Assembly (NCBI GenBank): GCA_022393335.1
Contig: JAJEKB010000573.1
Coordinates: forward strand, 1-64,000
Source: Macrotrachela quadricornifera
Taxonomy: Eukaryota > Rotifera > Eurotatoria > Philodinida > Philodinidae
Reading direction: 5' to 3'
DNA: 64,000 nucleotides
Shown: one piece after another, positions 13,401-26,941 of the stretch
Position numbering within the stretch: the stretch's first letter is position 1
Layout of the letters: each line of letters starts with the position of its first letter
The notes under the pieces: generated by a model
What the model was told of the DNA's origin: nothing
The model's database searches: none
The model's input: the letters and a program-made list of their open reading frames with translations, nothing else
Position numbers and translations under genes: made by a program

Positions 13401-16400
13401 ATTTAAAAAAAATGAGAAAAAAAACAATACTAACTGCACGTGATTGTATTGGTTTTTTCATATATGTTGTAAAACAAACATTAAATTCTTGAATAATTGA
13501 TGGGTATAAACTATTGAAATCGAGTAAGAGTATAAAATGATCATAAAAACCTTTCTTCGGAGCTAAAACAAGACCTCCAGCGTAGGACGTTGATGAACTT
13601 TTTGTTGTTTTTTTATTTTCATCATCAATTTCTTCATCTGATTCATTAGGATTCTATAACAAGAAAAACACCGACATTTTATTATATAAAATAAATTTTA
13701 TTTCTCATTTCTACGTACTTCTTGTGTATGTTTAACTGTAGTTCGATGATTTGAAATTATACTTCTTTCTAATACAATATAATCTCGTTCAGTAAATGCA
13801 TGTAATAGTAAATGATCGTTTCTTTCTGATCGACCACCCATTAATGTTCGGCTCTATTTAATGAGAAAAAAAAAACAAAAATTTGAAATTTTTTTTTTAA
13901 TAAAAAACTGTTTTACTAATAAATTTCCAGCAATACATGTCAGTTGATAAGCAAGTGGTAAAACCATTAATTGACAAAAGATATTTAATATTAATGATGT
14001 GTTATTTAATGTTGTTTGAACAAGATCTACTATTGACATTGGTGAACTAGAAATAATCGATTAAAAATAATTTTAATTTTAATTAGCACAGAAATTCTTT
14101 ATAAATTATCATTTAGTTCTTAATAGTAGTGATGATTTAGTATAGAATTTTGAAAATTCAAATAAAGATTTTGTTTAGTAAATTCTAAGAAATCATAATG
14201 AACATCTATGCAATAGAAGACTTCTCTCGAAACTGTATCATGTTTACAATTATTTTCAAAAAAAAAAACCAAACTTTTATTGTTGTGTATTCATATTTTC
14301 AACTCGAACCACTTTTTGATTTCTTCTACGACAAGAATTTCTATATAATGGAACTTGACAATCATATCGACATACTATCAAAATGCTATAAAAATTTTAC
14401 CATCGTAATGATCATAGTCTTAAGAAAGGACATGTCCGTATAAGGTGAACTTTTCCGTCTCAGTTAGAATTTTGAAAAATTACTAGCTAAAAGTAATCAG
14501 GGCATGGTTCTAAGTAAAACCCCAATAGCTGGTTTCTTTAGAACTTGAAAAAAGATTTTTTCGAAATTTCCGTACTCTCCGTCAGAAGTCTTAAGAAGTC
14601 AAAAAATCGAATTCCAAAGAAACCATCTATTGGGTTCCACTTAGGACCATGCTCTGATTATTTTTAGCTAGAAATTTTCAAAATTCTAACTGAGGCGAAA
14701 AAATTGATCTTATACGGACATATCCTTTAAGTAATTCTAATGTTTAATATGAAAATCTTCTTTGCCAAACGAAGTAAGGTGGCATGTCACGAAAGCTGAT
14801 TTCTCTCCCATTTCAAATTAAATGAAAATCCCTCTATATGACTCCATCAAATTACTGAAAAAAATCAGCTATTGCCAATTTGTATCGTCAATCTCTCTTT
14901 CATTTCAAACAATAAATTTTTTACCTAAATGCATCTCTTGTTTGATCAATTGAATAATGTCTATAAAGTTGTTGTTGTTCAGTATTTAAAACAATTTTAC
15001 ATAATTCTTCAAGATCATATGATTTACATTTTGTTAATAATTCTTTTGCTGATATTGATATATCACATAAAAGACGACCACATGTTGGATTTTTAATTGT
15101 TGAAACCTAAATAAATTTATTAATATTATATCAAAAATTGAATAAAAATAAAAGCAAATTTTTTTTGTTTTACTTTTGTTTTTCCATCATGTGTTCGATG
15201 AAGACGGCCAATTTTTGATGCCGTTAAACCAACTTTTAATTTTTGACAACGTGATAAAAATAATTCAAGACCAAACATACGTATATCATGACCCTTAATT
15301 AATTAATTTCAAAATAAAAAAAAATTATTCTATTCAAATTTTTATTGTTAATACTTACAATAATAACATCCGGATCTAATAATTGAAATTTTGAAATTAA
15401 ATACATAAGTAATGCTCGTTCACCGGGTACAGTCTCAATATTAATTTTCTATTAAAATAAAAAAATATTTGATTTTTTTCTTAAAATTTTTGTTTTGGTT
15501 CAAACTTGAGATTCAGCTGCTTTAGTTAGACCAGCTGGAAGAATACAATCACTTGGTTTAGTTAATGCTATATAATTAAACATAAAATAATTTTTTTTAT
15601 TCTAAAAACAAAAAACAAAAAATGGTCAACTAACCAATAAAATAATTTTGATAGGGACGTTTTGGTGCTGCGCTATCAATTGGAAATTGTTGATGAACAA
15701 GGCCAGCAACACAAATAACCTAAATAAATTCATAAATTAAATATTAAAAAAATTTTTTTTCTTACTTCTGTTTCATGAGTTTTTGTGTTTGGTAATGTAA
15801 CTAATGATAAAGTAACAGCTACTAATGGTGGTGGTGGTAAAACTATTGTACTAATTTCAATATTTGTTATTTGTCGATCATTTCCATTATAATATTCAAC
15901 ATCATATTCAAATTTACACCAACTTCGTCGAGTTTTAACTGGTGCTAAAATTTTTAAAAAAATTTCGTTTTTCTTATTTAGTCATATATAAATTTTTACC
16001 GCAATTTTTAATATTTAACCAACATGGTCCTTTAAGTTTTTTATCGATTAATACATATTCGAGTGCATGCTGATTTGTTCCATAAATACATTGAAATGTA
16101 TCACCATGTAAATCACTAGGTAATGATGCACAACGAGCCTAAAATAAAATATGAAAAATCTAAGAAATAAAAATATGAATCTTACTGGATATTTCATTTC
16201 AACAATATCGATTTCATTAAGTAGATCACTAAATATTAAATCTGGATCAAAACGTTTCTTTTTTACAATCTTAACAAATAAAATAAAAATAAAAATAAAA
16301 ATAAATCAACAAAAATTTGTTTTACTGTTGATGTATAATTTGTTATTTTAAATCGTTTAGCAATGATAAATAATTCATCTTCAACATCAGATGCTGAATT

Positions 16401-18589
16401 CTATGAAGAAAAAAATCAATTAAAATATTAAATTTAGAAAAAAAAAACATTTTGGTTTTTACATTTGATTTTGGTAGAAAAAAAACTTGTTTTGGAATAT
16501 TATCAATAATTAAACAAGTACTAACAAATGTTTTATTTGATGATTTATCTTCATTTAATAATGGAGTTTTACCAAAAAGAAAAAGTTTACCTAATAAATA
16601 AAATTTTTTTTAAGAAAAAAAAAAAAGAATAAGTTTTGAATTTATTTTACCAGGTTGAGCAGTTGGATCTTCATATGCATCAAACCAATAAAAATTTAAA
16701 TATTCATCTTTATTTATAGTTTCTTTTGATGGAGATGTATGATATGTTCGTGCTGATTTAAGTAATTGTTCATCAGTAACAAATTCAAGTTCTTGTGTAT
16801 CAAATTGAATTAATGATTTTGATATTGGAGATGGTGATAAAGGTTTTATTGATGGAGTTGTATCATTCATTAATTTTGATACAGCATCAAAACTCATACT
16901 ATCATCATCACCCCAATCAAGTTCTTTTTCTTGACGTAATGGAGGATTAGAATTAATTGATGATAATTTTGGTTTTTCAGGTAGAGAAATTTCATTTGAT
17001 TTCGATTCGATTTTAGTTGATTGTGGTAGTGGTGCTGGTGCTAATGGTGGGATAGGATGATTTGATTTGATTTTTGGTTTTTGTAATTCGCACATTATAT
17101 CAGAAAGTAATTTATCTGATTCATCTTTTTGATTCTAAAAATAAAGAAAATAAATAAGTTTTTTTTGTAAATGATAAAAGAAAAATGAAAATATACTTGT
17201 TCTTGTCGTTGAACATTTCGTGTTTTATTTGCAGCAAACATTGATTTAATATCATGCATACCTGTTGATTCTTCCTGAGGTTTAGCAAAGGTTTGAGCAC
17301 GACGTTTTGGTTCAGAAGATTTTGTTGATTGATTATTATTGTTATCATCATCATCATCTTCATCATCGTAATGATGTTGTTTTTTTTTTAATCCTGAATA
17401 TGTTGAAGAGGAAAAAAACAGGAATTTAAATAAAATTTATTTAATTTAAATAACGAACGTTTTGAATCTTTTTGATGTGAATTATTAAATTTACGTTTAG
17501 TTGATGATTTTATATCTTCATAATTTTCTGAATCATTTTCATAATCATTTTCTTCGTCTTCTTCTTCATCGGATTCATTTATTTTGGATGGCTAAAATTT
17601 AAATTAATTGAAATTAAAATACAATCAGAAAAAAAAATGAATTATTTTACTTGCTCAATAATTGCTCCTTGACCACCTTGTCTGGCTCGTTTTAATTGTT
17701 CCAATGCACTCACTCGTTGTTCATCATTTCCTCGTGCTTTAATTTGCCTTCGAGATCCTGTTTAAGAAATATACATATATAATTCTCTCCGATTATATGT
17801 TAACTTAAGCAGCATTCTCTTGCAATGTATTCAGAGATTTTATTTATTCTTTCGCGAAAATAAGTCATATTAATATAATTATATTTGAATGAAAGTGTTG
17901 AGTTGATTAATATTGATTTAATCGTCTTGAATTACATAAAAACTGAATTTTCTTGTTAATGTGATGTTTTTCATAATTTTATGGTTATTTTTTGAGAGAC
18001 GAACTTTCATGGGAATTCCATATGAATAAATACCAGTAAATGAGATTATCTTTGGATGTGAATCGAATCTTTTATTTTCAGAATTGTTGGTATTCATTTT
18101 CTTTGTGTCATATAGAAATGTCAATCGTCTAAATTTCACCTATTTTTAAACAGTTTGGTATTCGCTCGTATACTTAGATCCCATTATGTTTTCTTGTGAA
18201 TCAATATTGCTTAAGAAGAAAAAATATCTCCGGATGAAATAAATTAAATGATTTTGGTTTGTTTATACAAAGACATTTAAATTTTAGTGTGCTTACAGTC
18301 TATGCGGAATGTTCACAATTTAAACAATCTCTATTACTGTATAAGAACGAATTTCAACCATAAACATTACAATGCTATTAATTCATCAGAGAAGAATTAA
18401 TTAAATACTTATGAAAAGACAAAAAAATTAGGAAATCGAGACTGATTGGTCTCAAATTCGAGTTCACCCTACATCGGAGAATTATTTTTATTGTTTCTTA
18501 CTGCAAATGAGTTAAAAATGTCTTAATCATAAGTAAAAGATTAAAATCTAGATTACGAAAAAAAAATCAAACTTACTATCTGACGACAT
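10490..18589 (-). CDS. POLA1: DNA polymerase alpha catalytic subunit
   Basis: B-family polymerase of the primase-polymerase alpha complex; it extends RNA-DNA primers at nuclear replication origins and on Okazaki fragments. The start is MSSD at 18589, split by an intron (17761-18576) from [15 protein letters not shown]. An acidic, Lys-rich N-terminal region follows, then [16 protein letters not shown] (~16640), which matches the family's conserved FYWLDAYEDQYNQPG. Further down are the inactive-exonuclease region and the polymerase motifs: [17 protein letters not shown] (~13500), and [14 protein letters not shown] (~12860), then [11 protein letters not shown]. The C-terminal Cys pairs of the zinc and iron-sulphur modules lie in 10880-11460 (CIECQ; CTNVNC; CEDDTC; CTSCG). 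The last residues, [15 protein letters not shown], match the vertebrate SGYSEVNLSKLFAG ending, so both ends are secure. About 20 short introns; two long ones (14050-14923, holding a foldback repeat, and 17761-18576). Confidence 0.95.
14425..14728. mobile_element. Small degenerate foldback element in a POLA1 intron
   Basis: A 304-bp imperfect palindrome. The left terminus AAAGGACATGTCCGTATAAG (14425-14444) is mirrored by CTTATACGGACATATCCTTT at 14709-14728. The arms continue inward through TCAGTTAGAATTTTGAAAA, GCATGGT and GGTTTCTTT blocks, with the centre near 14580. AAG directly flanks both ends (14422-14424, 14729-14731), consistent with a 3-bp target duplication. Its terminus resembles that of the large KIF27 intron element (AAAGGAC, four bases, CCG, one base, ATAAG). 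No coding capacity. It looks like a non-autonomous DNA transposon. Confidence 0.7.
16269..16303. repeat. (AAATAA)n-type short tandem repeat in a POLA1 intron
   Basis: About five to six copies of an AAATAA/AAAATA unit within a short POLA1 intron; simple sequence only. Confidence 0.6.
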
Positions 18590-19008
18590 AATTAATTAAA
18601 AAATCTGGAACAAAAAAAAGAAAAGACTATATAATTGATGATAAAATTAGTTTTTGTTTATTTTTTCGAATAATATATAGAATAGATAAATGAATATGAG
18701 AATAAAAAGATCGCCAATCAATAGACAAAAAAAGAACAATAAATCACAGTAGGTGATGACAATAGGAATAAGAAGAATAACTATACACAAAGGTACAATA
18801 ATAGATGGGTTCTTTTTTTTTTTTGTTTCTTGTCCTAACATTAAAATACAACAGATAATTAAATATATTTTGTGTATATGTGATTCTCTGATATTATTGC
18901 GCACTACAAATGACCGGTAAAAATAAAGATGTATATTGCACGATAAAAGAAAAACTAAATTTATTATTAATTATGTTTCAGATCATATTGGAATGTTTTC
19001 TTTGCTTG

Positions 19009-22000
19009 TTAAAATTGATCATCAAGTAATTCAACTAATCGATTAGCAACACCTTCTTTACTTGATCGAATTGTTAAACGATACATCTAAATAATTAAAT
19101 AAAAAACTAATCAAATAAAAATTATTTTTACTTTTGCTTGTTTATTTGGTTCAAGTCGATAAAGACAACCAACTGGTTGTGATGATGTGTGAAGAATTCC
19201 AGCACCACAAAAATTCTCATTATTTTGATCAATACCAATTAAATTACTCCAACCAAAACCTTCGAGCTAAATAAAAAAAAAAACGTTTTTTTTTTCTTCT
19301 ATGAAAATAAAGTCATTTTTTTAATATACTTTTTGAGAACAATCCTCATGTATCATTGGAAATTTTGCTGTAAAAATTTTTTGACATTCTTGATTTGGTC
19401 TGAAAAAATTAAAAAAAATTCTAAGCAAAAAAATGTTTTTGTCTTCTTTACTTGTCAAGATTTCTCCATCGAAGAAAAAAATTATTTGAATCCATATCAG
19501 CTGTTTCAATATACTTATTTAAATATAATGGAAATGAAAAATCTATTTTTTGTAGAATATTATTATAACTAAAAAGAAAATAATTAAAATATAGAATTTA
19601 TTTTTAATATTTAACTTACAAAAATGTTATATTCATTTTGGGTAAATCTCGAAATTCTTTTATACAATCAATTGTTCCTATTTGTTTGATTTGTGCTCGT
19701 GAATCAATTGTTGATTTTATTGCTTCAATATTAATTCGAAGTTCTAAATGAAGAGTTGTTTATTTATTTATTTATTTATTTTTGGATAAAATCAATGGAT
19801 ATAACCTGATTCTAATTCCCCAAATAAGGAAATATTTGCTGAAAAATTTGTTAAATTAAAATTTGTTTTATTTCCATAATATAATTCAATATGTAATGAA
19901 CTTTTTACAGTTTCACCTTTGATACCAACTTGAATTAAATCATTCTCAAATATAATATCACTATTTTTCAATAAGAATTTTTTTATTAATGAATTATTAG
20001 ATGATTTTGTTATTGGAGAAAGAGAATTTAATGTTGAATCTTCATAATGACCATTTGATTCTGGAGTATCAAAAGATACAAGAAGACCATTTTGTTGTTG
20101 TTGTTGTTGTTGATTAAGATGAATCTAAAGACAAAAATGTTTTTTGAAAAATTCTTTTCTTTTGCAAGATTTTTTTTACAGCTGTTTCAGCAAGTTTTGG
20201 AATATCATCACTATGTGTTGTTGTTGCTGTTGTTGGTGATGATTCATTAATATTTTCAGCTTCCATCAATGGTTTTTTTTGTTTAAGTCGAACAAGTAAT
20301 GGTGATTGTTTTTCGGGATATGGTGGCATTATTTCAAGAACAGTAGCTAATACAGTTGGATTACAAATTTCACTTAATTTAAGATATTCAATTGCACGTT
20401 GTTGAATTTCAACATCAGAACTACGATAATTTGAATCATGACGAAGAATCTATTAAAAAGAAATTTATATAGAAGATTTAGTAACAAAATCTAAATTTTA
20501 ATTATGTATGTAATTAATTTGAGATCTTCTACACTAATAAACTGCGTTGGATTTGATCTTCATTTTGTCAATAATTATATTTTTAGTTTTGAATAAATAA
20601 AATTTTCTCTATTTATCTTGTTTAAAAATCATGCTGGAATATTTGTAGTCTAATTAAGCAAAAGAACGTACTTAAATATATTTCCCTCGTTTTCAAAATA
20701 ACCAGACCTGATCGAACTGAAATTTCTACTATAGATAGAGTACCTAAAATAAGGAGAGAAAGATATTTTAATGTAGATTCTTCCAGGAAACTCTAGCCTT
20801 TCTATGTTACATACAATTCCTATTAAGTTTTGTCTAATTAGATTGAAAATATTTTTTGAAAATATTTCCGACGATATCTCAGAAATTGGAATAACAAGGT
20901 TCAAAATGGTGACATTCTTTTCCATCTCTTCAAAAAAATATAAATGTGAGCCTATTCGAATAATCGAAAATAAATAGTTGATCCAAAAAATGGGAAACAA
21001 TTATCGTGTTAAAGACACTATTTATTCAATCATAATCTTTATTTATCAAGACTTACATCTTGAATATGTGGTTTAATTTCCGGAAATAAATTAACAAATT
21101 TCATGTATGTCGATAGTATTAAGCAACGAGTTGTTGGTGAACACAAATGATATTTTGAATGAAGTAAATCAAATTGAATCATTGGCCTATCAAATATAAA
21201 TAAAAATCTTAAAAATAAAAAAAAGAAATATTTTCTTTTTCTTTACGTTGATCGTGGATCAAGTGCAATTAAATTTCCATATTCTCCAAGAATATATCCA
21301 GCTACTTTAACCATATTTTCATGACAAGCTGGTGCTTGAAGTGCTTCAAATGCAATTTTAGCTGCATAACTTTGAACATCATTTCTATTAACAACAACTT
21401 GTATAACACGATACCAAACCTAATAAATAATATTTCATTAAACTATTTAAAATATAAAAAATAAAAAAAATAATTACTTCTTCAGAAACAAAATCTCCAG
21501 CAATACGAATTAATTTCAACATAATATCTAAATACCATTTATAATCAACAGCATATTTTTCACTTAATATGGCTATTTTAAGAACCTATAAGAAACAGAA
21601 GAGTTTTAAAAAAGAATCAATAAAGAAAAATGTTAACCATTTCTTCTCGAATTGTATAATCAGCTGTTTCAAGATATGTTAACATTTCTTGTACGATATC
21701 TTGAGCATTTGAACGATCACACATAGCATATAAAAGATCAACAGCACGTTGACGAACACTAACATCACGTTCACTCTACAAAAAAAAAATAATAACAAAG
21801 AATAATAAATTTATTAATTAAATTATTATTTTATTTACTTTTAATGCATTAATCACTGTTTCTTGATGTTTTTTAACTGCTTCATGTGAAAATTCTGATG
21901 TAGCTAATAAACACATACTTTCCAAAGCAAGATATCGTAGATTTGTTTCACGATTTTGTAGAAATTGTCCAAGTTGATTACATGCACGTACTAATAAACT

Positions 22001-23646
22001 TGATTCACAATCCATATGAATTATTAAATTAATTGCTTCAAATAAAACAGCATTACGTGCATTAGAATGTTGAACTTTTTTCGATTTTAATGGTTCTTGA
22101 GCTTTATTAAGAATTGTATCAAGACATTCATTTAAACGACTTCGAATTGATGGATCATCTAATTTAATAAATAAAAATAAGAAAAAAAATTATTTCTTTT
22201 ATTCAAATTATTTCATTTAGAAAAATTACCCGGCGGGGGATAATTTTGTAATAAACGTAATAATTTAACACAAAGCCATGGTGCTGGTACGAAATAGTAA
22301 GTATAATCTTGAAAATCAGTATAGGATGAAGTAACAATCTATACAAAATTAAATATTTAAATTTAAGATGAAATACGTTATATTTGTTATTTTTTAATTA
22401 TAGAATAAAATTTCAAAGGCTTCATTTTTAACTGCATTATTCTATTAAACCTAAAACGACATCTACCTTCTTCTTTCCTCATTTTTATTTAATAATATCA
22501 AACATTAAAATCTTCTTCCTTTCAATCTCTCAGCCTAACTACCTATTATTCCAATTTCATTATTCTCATTGTACATTCAATGAAAAATAAGAGGAAAACG
22601 AATGCTTTGTAAGAAAAAATAATTATTTTTTAAAAATACATACTCTGCTCAAACGTGATACAGCTAAATTAACACATCCTTTGTATTCATCTGGATTTCG
22701 TTTAACCAATGCATCAATTAAACTAACAGCAGCTGTAGCTACACCCTAAAATAAACAAAAAAAGATAAATTTTCTAAACTTGAAAATTTTTCTTACTAAA
22801 TGTTGATCATTAAGTAAATGAATAATTCTCGCTGTCCATTCTGTATTTAATTGTAATGATTCAGGACTTGTACGATGAAGTCTTAATAAACAAAGTGCAG
22901 CAGATTGTTTAACAGAATCCAATGTATCTCTAAATATAAAAAACAAAAAAAAATCCATATAAAATTTATTAAATAAATATTTCAAACCCTGAAATAAGTA
23001 AACGTGGAATATCATTCGTGAATGCAATAGCCATTTCTCTATCACCAATATTTGCAACACATTGTAATGCTAAATTAATAAATATTGGATTTCGACTTTG
23101 TAAATCATTTCGAATATTTTGAATAATTAATTGTTTCATTTCTGTACTTGAATTCATAATAACAGAAATAAATAAATAACCCTAAATTAATATAATATTT
23201 ACATAAAAAAAAGTTTATTTTTTATTGTTTAATTAAATACAAACAATTTGTTTTTCTGTATATTTATTTGAACTTAATAAATTAACCGCTTCCATATAGC
23301 CAAAATCAATATCATGACCAAGTAAAAATATAAATAATAATTTACATACATATTTTTTCTTTTGATATCCATCAAGCGTTTTATCAGCTAAAATATAAGA
23401 TTTTTTTTTTGTTAAGAAGAAAATTGTTTTGTTTTTTTTTGTGAATAAAATTTTCACCTCGAAATCTTTGTCGAATATTTGTTAATTCTTTATTAATACG
23501 TCGTAATTCTGCTTCACGACTTTTACCTAATAAAATTTATTAAATAAATAATTATTGATTATTAATTATATTTTTATCTTACAATTTCGAATATCCGATA
23601 TAAAAACAGCTAAACCACGCATAGCATCACCCCTCATTGTTGGCAT
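19009..23646 (-). CDS. AP2A: AP-2 complex subunit alpha (alpha-adaptin)
   Basis: Large subunit of the AP-2 clathrin adaptor at the plasma membrane; it binds PIP2 and, through its ear, accessory endocytic proteins. The start [19 protein letters not shown] at 23646 matches the family N-terminus. The solenoid follows in order: [92 protein letters not shown]. The hinge (about 20000-20340) is short with a poly-Q tract (~20092-20112) and no obvious clathrin box. The ear follows, ending [20 protein letters not shown] (~19080-19020), close to the vertebrate C-terminus. Multi-exon with mostly tiny introns; one of ~600 bp (20453-21056) is unusually long and carries no recognisable gene. Divergent from MECR (599 bp between starts). 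A single alpha gene corresponds to both vertebrate AP2A1 and AP2A2. Confidence 0.95.
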
Positions 23647-24245
23647 TTTTAGATTATCTTTTTGATGAATGAACTCTTATAAAGTAAAAAATAAACAAAG
23701 AAATGAATTAATATTTGTTTGTATATGATTGGTTACGATTATAGTGACATCATTTATTTCTGAATGGTTCATTGTATTCTTAACGAAACTAATATATTTT
23801 CATTTGATGAAATAAGAAAAAAATGTATGTCAATAAGTTCATTATTATTAAAATTAAAATAAGAACAAGAAATTTAACAAGAAACATCAAAAATAAAGTA
23901 AAATTTAAATAATGAAAAGGAAATTCATTAGTATATCACTAATTAATATAGATATATATATTAAAAATCATTTTATATGATTATTAAATTAGATTTATTT
24001 GTAACAATTTACATGGAAAATTAATAGAATTTAGATAAATGAGAGAATTTTCATATAGTAGTTGGTTTATGATCTGGAAACAAAAAGAAAGAAAATCGTA
24101 TCTTTTGAACTCTCGTTGATTTTTTGATACAAGCATGATCAATAAAGATATGATTAATTTATAATAGATTAAAATTTTAAATAATATTTTATTTTTATTT
24201 TAGAAACAATCAAATTTCTTTAAAAGAAAATTCTTTTCAGATAAT
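23647..24245. promoter_or_regulatory. Divergent promoter region AP2A / MECR
   Basis: About 600 bp between divergent start codons; very AT-rich. An acceptor-like TTCTTTTCAG ends at 24240, five bases before the MECR start, so the MECR leader is probably spliced, either cis or by a spliced leader. I cannot identify a core promoter element with confidence. Confidence 0.4.
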
Positions 24246-25404
24246 ATGAGATCCTCATTAATACTTTTCAAACGTTTTAATAGTTTATTTCATTTTCGTT
24301 TCACTTCAACATATGCAGTTCAAGAACTTCAAGCTGATCAATATGGTGCTCCAAATGAAGTTCTTAAACTTAATCATACAAAAACAATTGATACAAATCA
24401 ATTAAAACCTAATGATGTATTAATTAAACTATTAGCTTCACCAATAAATCCAGCGGATATAAATATGATTGAAGGAAAATATGGAACACTTCCATCATCA
24501 TTACCAGCAACATTTGGTAATGAAGGTGTTTTTGAAGTTATTGATCATCGTGCATCTGATGAACAAGTTCGTCCAGGTGATTGGGTTATACCTAAAATGA
24601 GTGGATGGGGTAAATGGCGTTCACATGGAGTTATATCAATAAATGATTTAATTAAAATTCCATCAGATATTGAAGTTGAATCTGCTGCAACATTATCAGT
24701 TAATCCATGTACAGCATATCGTTTATTAAAAGATTTTGTTACATTAGAAAAAGGTGATACAGTTATACAAAATGGTGGAAATTCTAGTGTTGGACAAGCG
24801 GTTATACAATTAGGTAAAATATGGCAAATTAATGTTGTTAATATTGTAAGAAATAGAGAACAAGGTATGAATGAATTAGTAGAATATTTAAAATCACTTG
24901 GTGCTGAACATATTTATGTTGAAGAAGATTTAAGAAAAGGTTTGTTTAGAATTGTTTTTTTTTTGTTGAAATAAAAATATAAAAATTTATTAAATAAATT
25001 TAGAAACACTTCGTAAAACACTTTGGTCAACTATTCCTCAACCAAAACTTGGTCTTAATTGTGTTGGTGGACGAGCTACAAGTGATCTTCTTCGTGTACT
25101 TGATAAATCAGCTACTTTAGTTACATATGGTGGTATGAGTAAACAACCAGTAACAGTTCCAACAGGAGAATTTATATTTCGCGATCTTGTTTGTCGAGGT
25201 TTTTGGATGAGTCGATGGAAAGAAGAAAATTTTAAAGGAAGTGAATTTTCAAAAATGCTTCATGAATTAATTGATTTTATTCGACGTGATCAACTTAAAC
25301 CACCACAATGTGAAAAATTTTCATTAAATGATTATAAAACAGCAATTGAACAAATACAACAACCATTTAATACAAAAAAAGTTCTTTTAATTGGACCTGA
25401 ATAA
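24246..25404 (+). CDS. MECR: Mitochondrial trans-2-enoyl-CoA/ACP reductase
   Basis: NADPH-dependent reductase for the last step of mitochondrial type II fatty acid synthesis, reducing trans-2-enoyl-acyl carrier protein. Two exons, 24246-24939 and 25004-25404, joined in frame after ...YVEEDLRK, give 364 residues, close to the usual ~370. The N-terminus MRSSLILFKRFNSLFHFRF is basic and lacks acidic residues, as expected of a mitochondrial presequence. The GroES-like MDR half has ASPINPADINMIEGKYG and TFGNEGVFEV; the Rossmann half has VIQNGGNSSVGQAVIQ, LNCVGGRATSD and VTYGGMSKQPV, all typical of MECR. It lacks the zinc-binding residues of alcohol dehydrogenases, as MECR should. Presequence, intron and local base composition argue for an ordinary nuclear gene. 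Confidence 0.93.
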
Positions 25405-25729
25405 ATTTTCTTTTTCTGTTTATTAGTAGATTTTTAGTCATCAATCATTTATTTTTTATTGCAATAAAAAAAAAATTATAACACCTCAATGTAAATATAA
25501 CGTGAATATCATAAATTCCTAACAATGATAAAAATTCTTTTTTTTCTTACTATTGTGTATTATGTTCTAAGATATGACTTTTGAAATTATAATTAAAGAT
25601 AATAATTCAATCATAATTTTATTTATATTATATAAATCAATGAACATTAACAGACTACAATATATTCTATTATTGAAAAGAAAAAGTGAAAACTCAAACA
25701 AATTTCTGAAATTTAAGAAAAAAATTTTT

Positions 25730-26941
25730 TTATTTTTCATTTCTATTCAATTGAGTTGATGATGAATTGGCTCGTTTAAGTGATTGACGTTTATTATAAA
25801 ACCATACCTAAAATTATAGATATACATATATGTATCATCTTTAATATGAAATATAGAAAAATTCAACTAACTTGAACAATATAACGTGGATAAGCTAATT
25901 TTTCTGATAAAATTGATATGTCTGATCGAGATGGCATTGGATTTTTTTCAAAGAATAAATTCAATATTTCAAGATCATCATTAGAAAATTTAGTACGTTT
26001 TCGACTATTACGTGTTTTGATTTTTTTATTATGATTTTTATTTGTTGAATGAATTTTTTTCCAATTAATATTATTAGAAGATGATATTGTAATAGGTAAT
26101 GATGTCCATTGATAATTAACATCATAATTTGATGAACTATTACTTGAATTATTTAAATGTGATGTTAATTGTTCATTATGTAGAAATAAATTTGGATCAT
26201 CAATTATTGAATCATAATATGATGGACTAGAAAAAAATTTTATATTTTTTGTTTTTTTTTTCGAAAAAATAAAAAAGAATTTACCTTGGATGAAAATAAT
26301 ATTCTGTTATCGGTTGATTTGATGTCATATCATCAAAATCATCTAATGAAATCATTGATGTTGATTTATCAATATGACTTTGTAAAACCTAATTAAATTT
26401 TTTTTTTTTTATCTATATATGTATATATTAAGTTTTTAGTTACTGGACAAGGTATTGAATATTCAGATAAATTTTCCACAATATGAATAAAATTTTCTGA
26501 TGTTAAATGATCAATTATACCTTCTGATGAAGATATAATATCATTCATTTGAGGTTGAACTGATTCATAATAATGAACTAAATAAATCAAATTATATTAA
26601 ATTATTTCAAAAAAAAAATTTAAATAAAATGTATACATAATTCACTTGGACTTGGAGCAAGAATATATTTTCCTGATGGTAATGGAATTCTAATGGATTT
26701 TGTTGAATAGCAAATGTTTCAGGTAAACTAAGAATATGTGACGGTTCATCTTAATGAAAAAAAAATAATTTATTCTTTGTTTTTCCTCGAAAAAAAAATA
26801 ATACCTGCAGAAAGTGCTGGAATTAAAAAATGAATACTACGATCAATAATTGGTTCTTCTTTAATAATAATATCTTCTATATATATACGAAATATAAATA
26901 TATTTATTGAATTGAAATTTTTATAATTTACTAGTCGACAT
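25730..26941 (-). CDS. Homeodomain protein, POU6-like homeobox without a visible POU-specific domain
   Basis: Probable DNA-binding transcription factor. The homeodomain spans two exons: exon 25872-26226 encodes RKRTKFSNDDLEILNLFFEK (helix 1 region) and RSDISILSEKLAYPRYIVQ; exon 25730-25807 encodes VWFYNKRQSLKRANSSS, with the recognition-helix WF-N-R core. FEKNPMPS and WFxNKRQ resemble POU6-class homeodomains. Upstream exons (26285-26390, ~26440-26580, ~26637-26752, ~26803-26920) encode Ser/Asn-rich and acidic sequence (LDDFDDM, HIVENLSEYSIPCPV, PSHILSLPETFAI, KEEPIIDRSIHFLIPALSA). I see no POU-specific domain in them. The start is uncertain: I favour ATG at 26941 followed by a short intron to AAGATATTATT, giving MSTKDIIIKEEP. 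POU6 relative that lost POUs, or a divergent lineage-specific homeobox. Confidence 0.65.

Noticed and set aside
17918..18139. 73-codon minus-strand frame in the first POLA1 intron
   Set aside because: Lies between well-supported exons whose junction restores the POLA1 frame; no recognisable protein. Weak inverted similarity around it was not strong enough to call a foldback.
20453..21056. 116-codon frame and possible palindrome in the long AP2A intron
   Set aside because: The frame is unrecognisable, and mirror matches between intron ends are scattered and not clearly above AT background.
24246..25404. MECR as a horizontally acquired bacterial-type oxidoreductase
   Set aside because: It has a mitochondrial presequence, a normal intron and local base composition, and matches animal MECR along its length.
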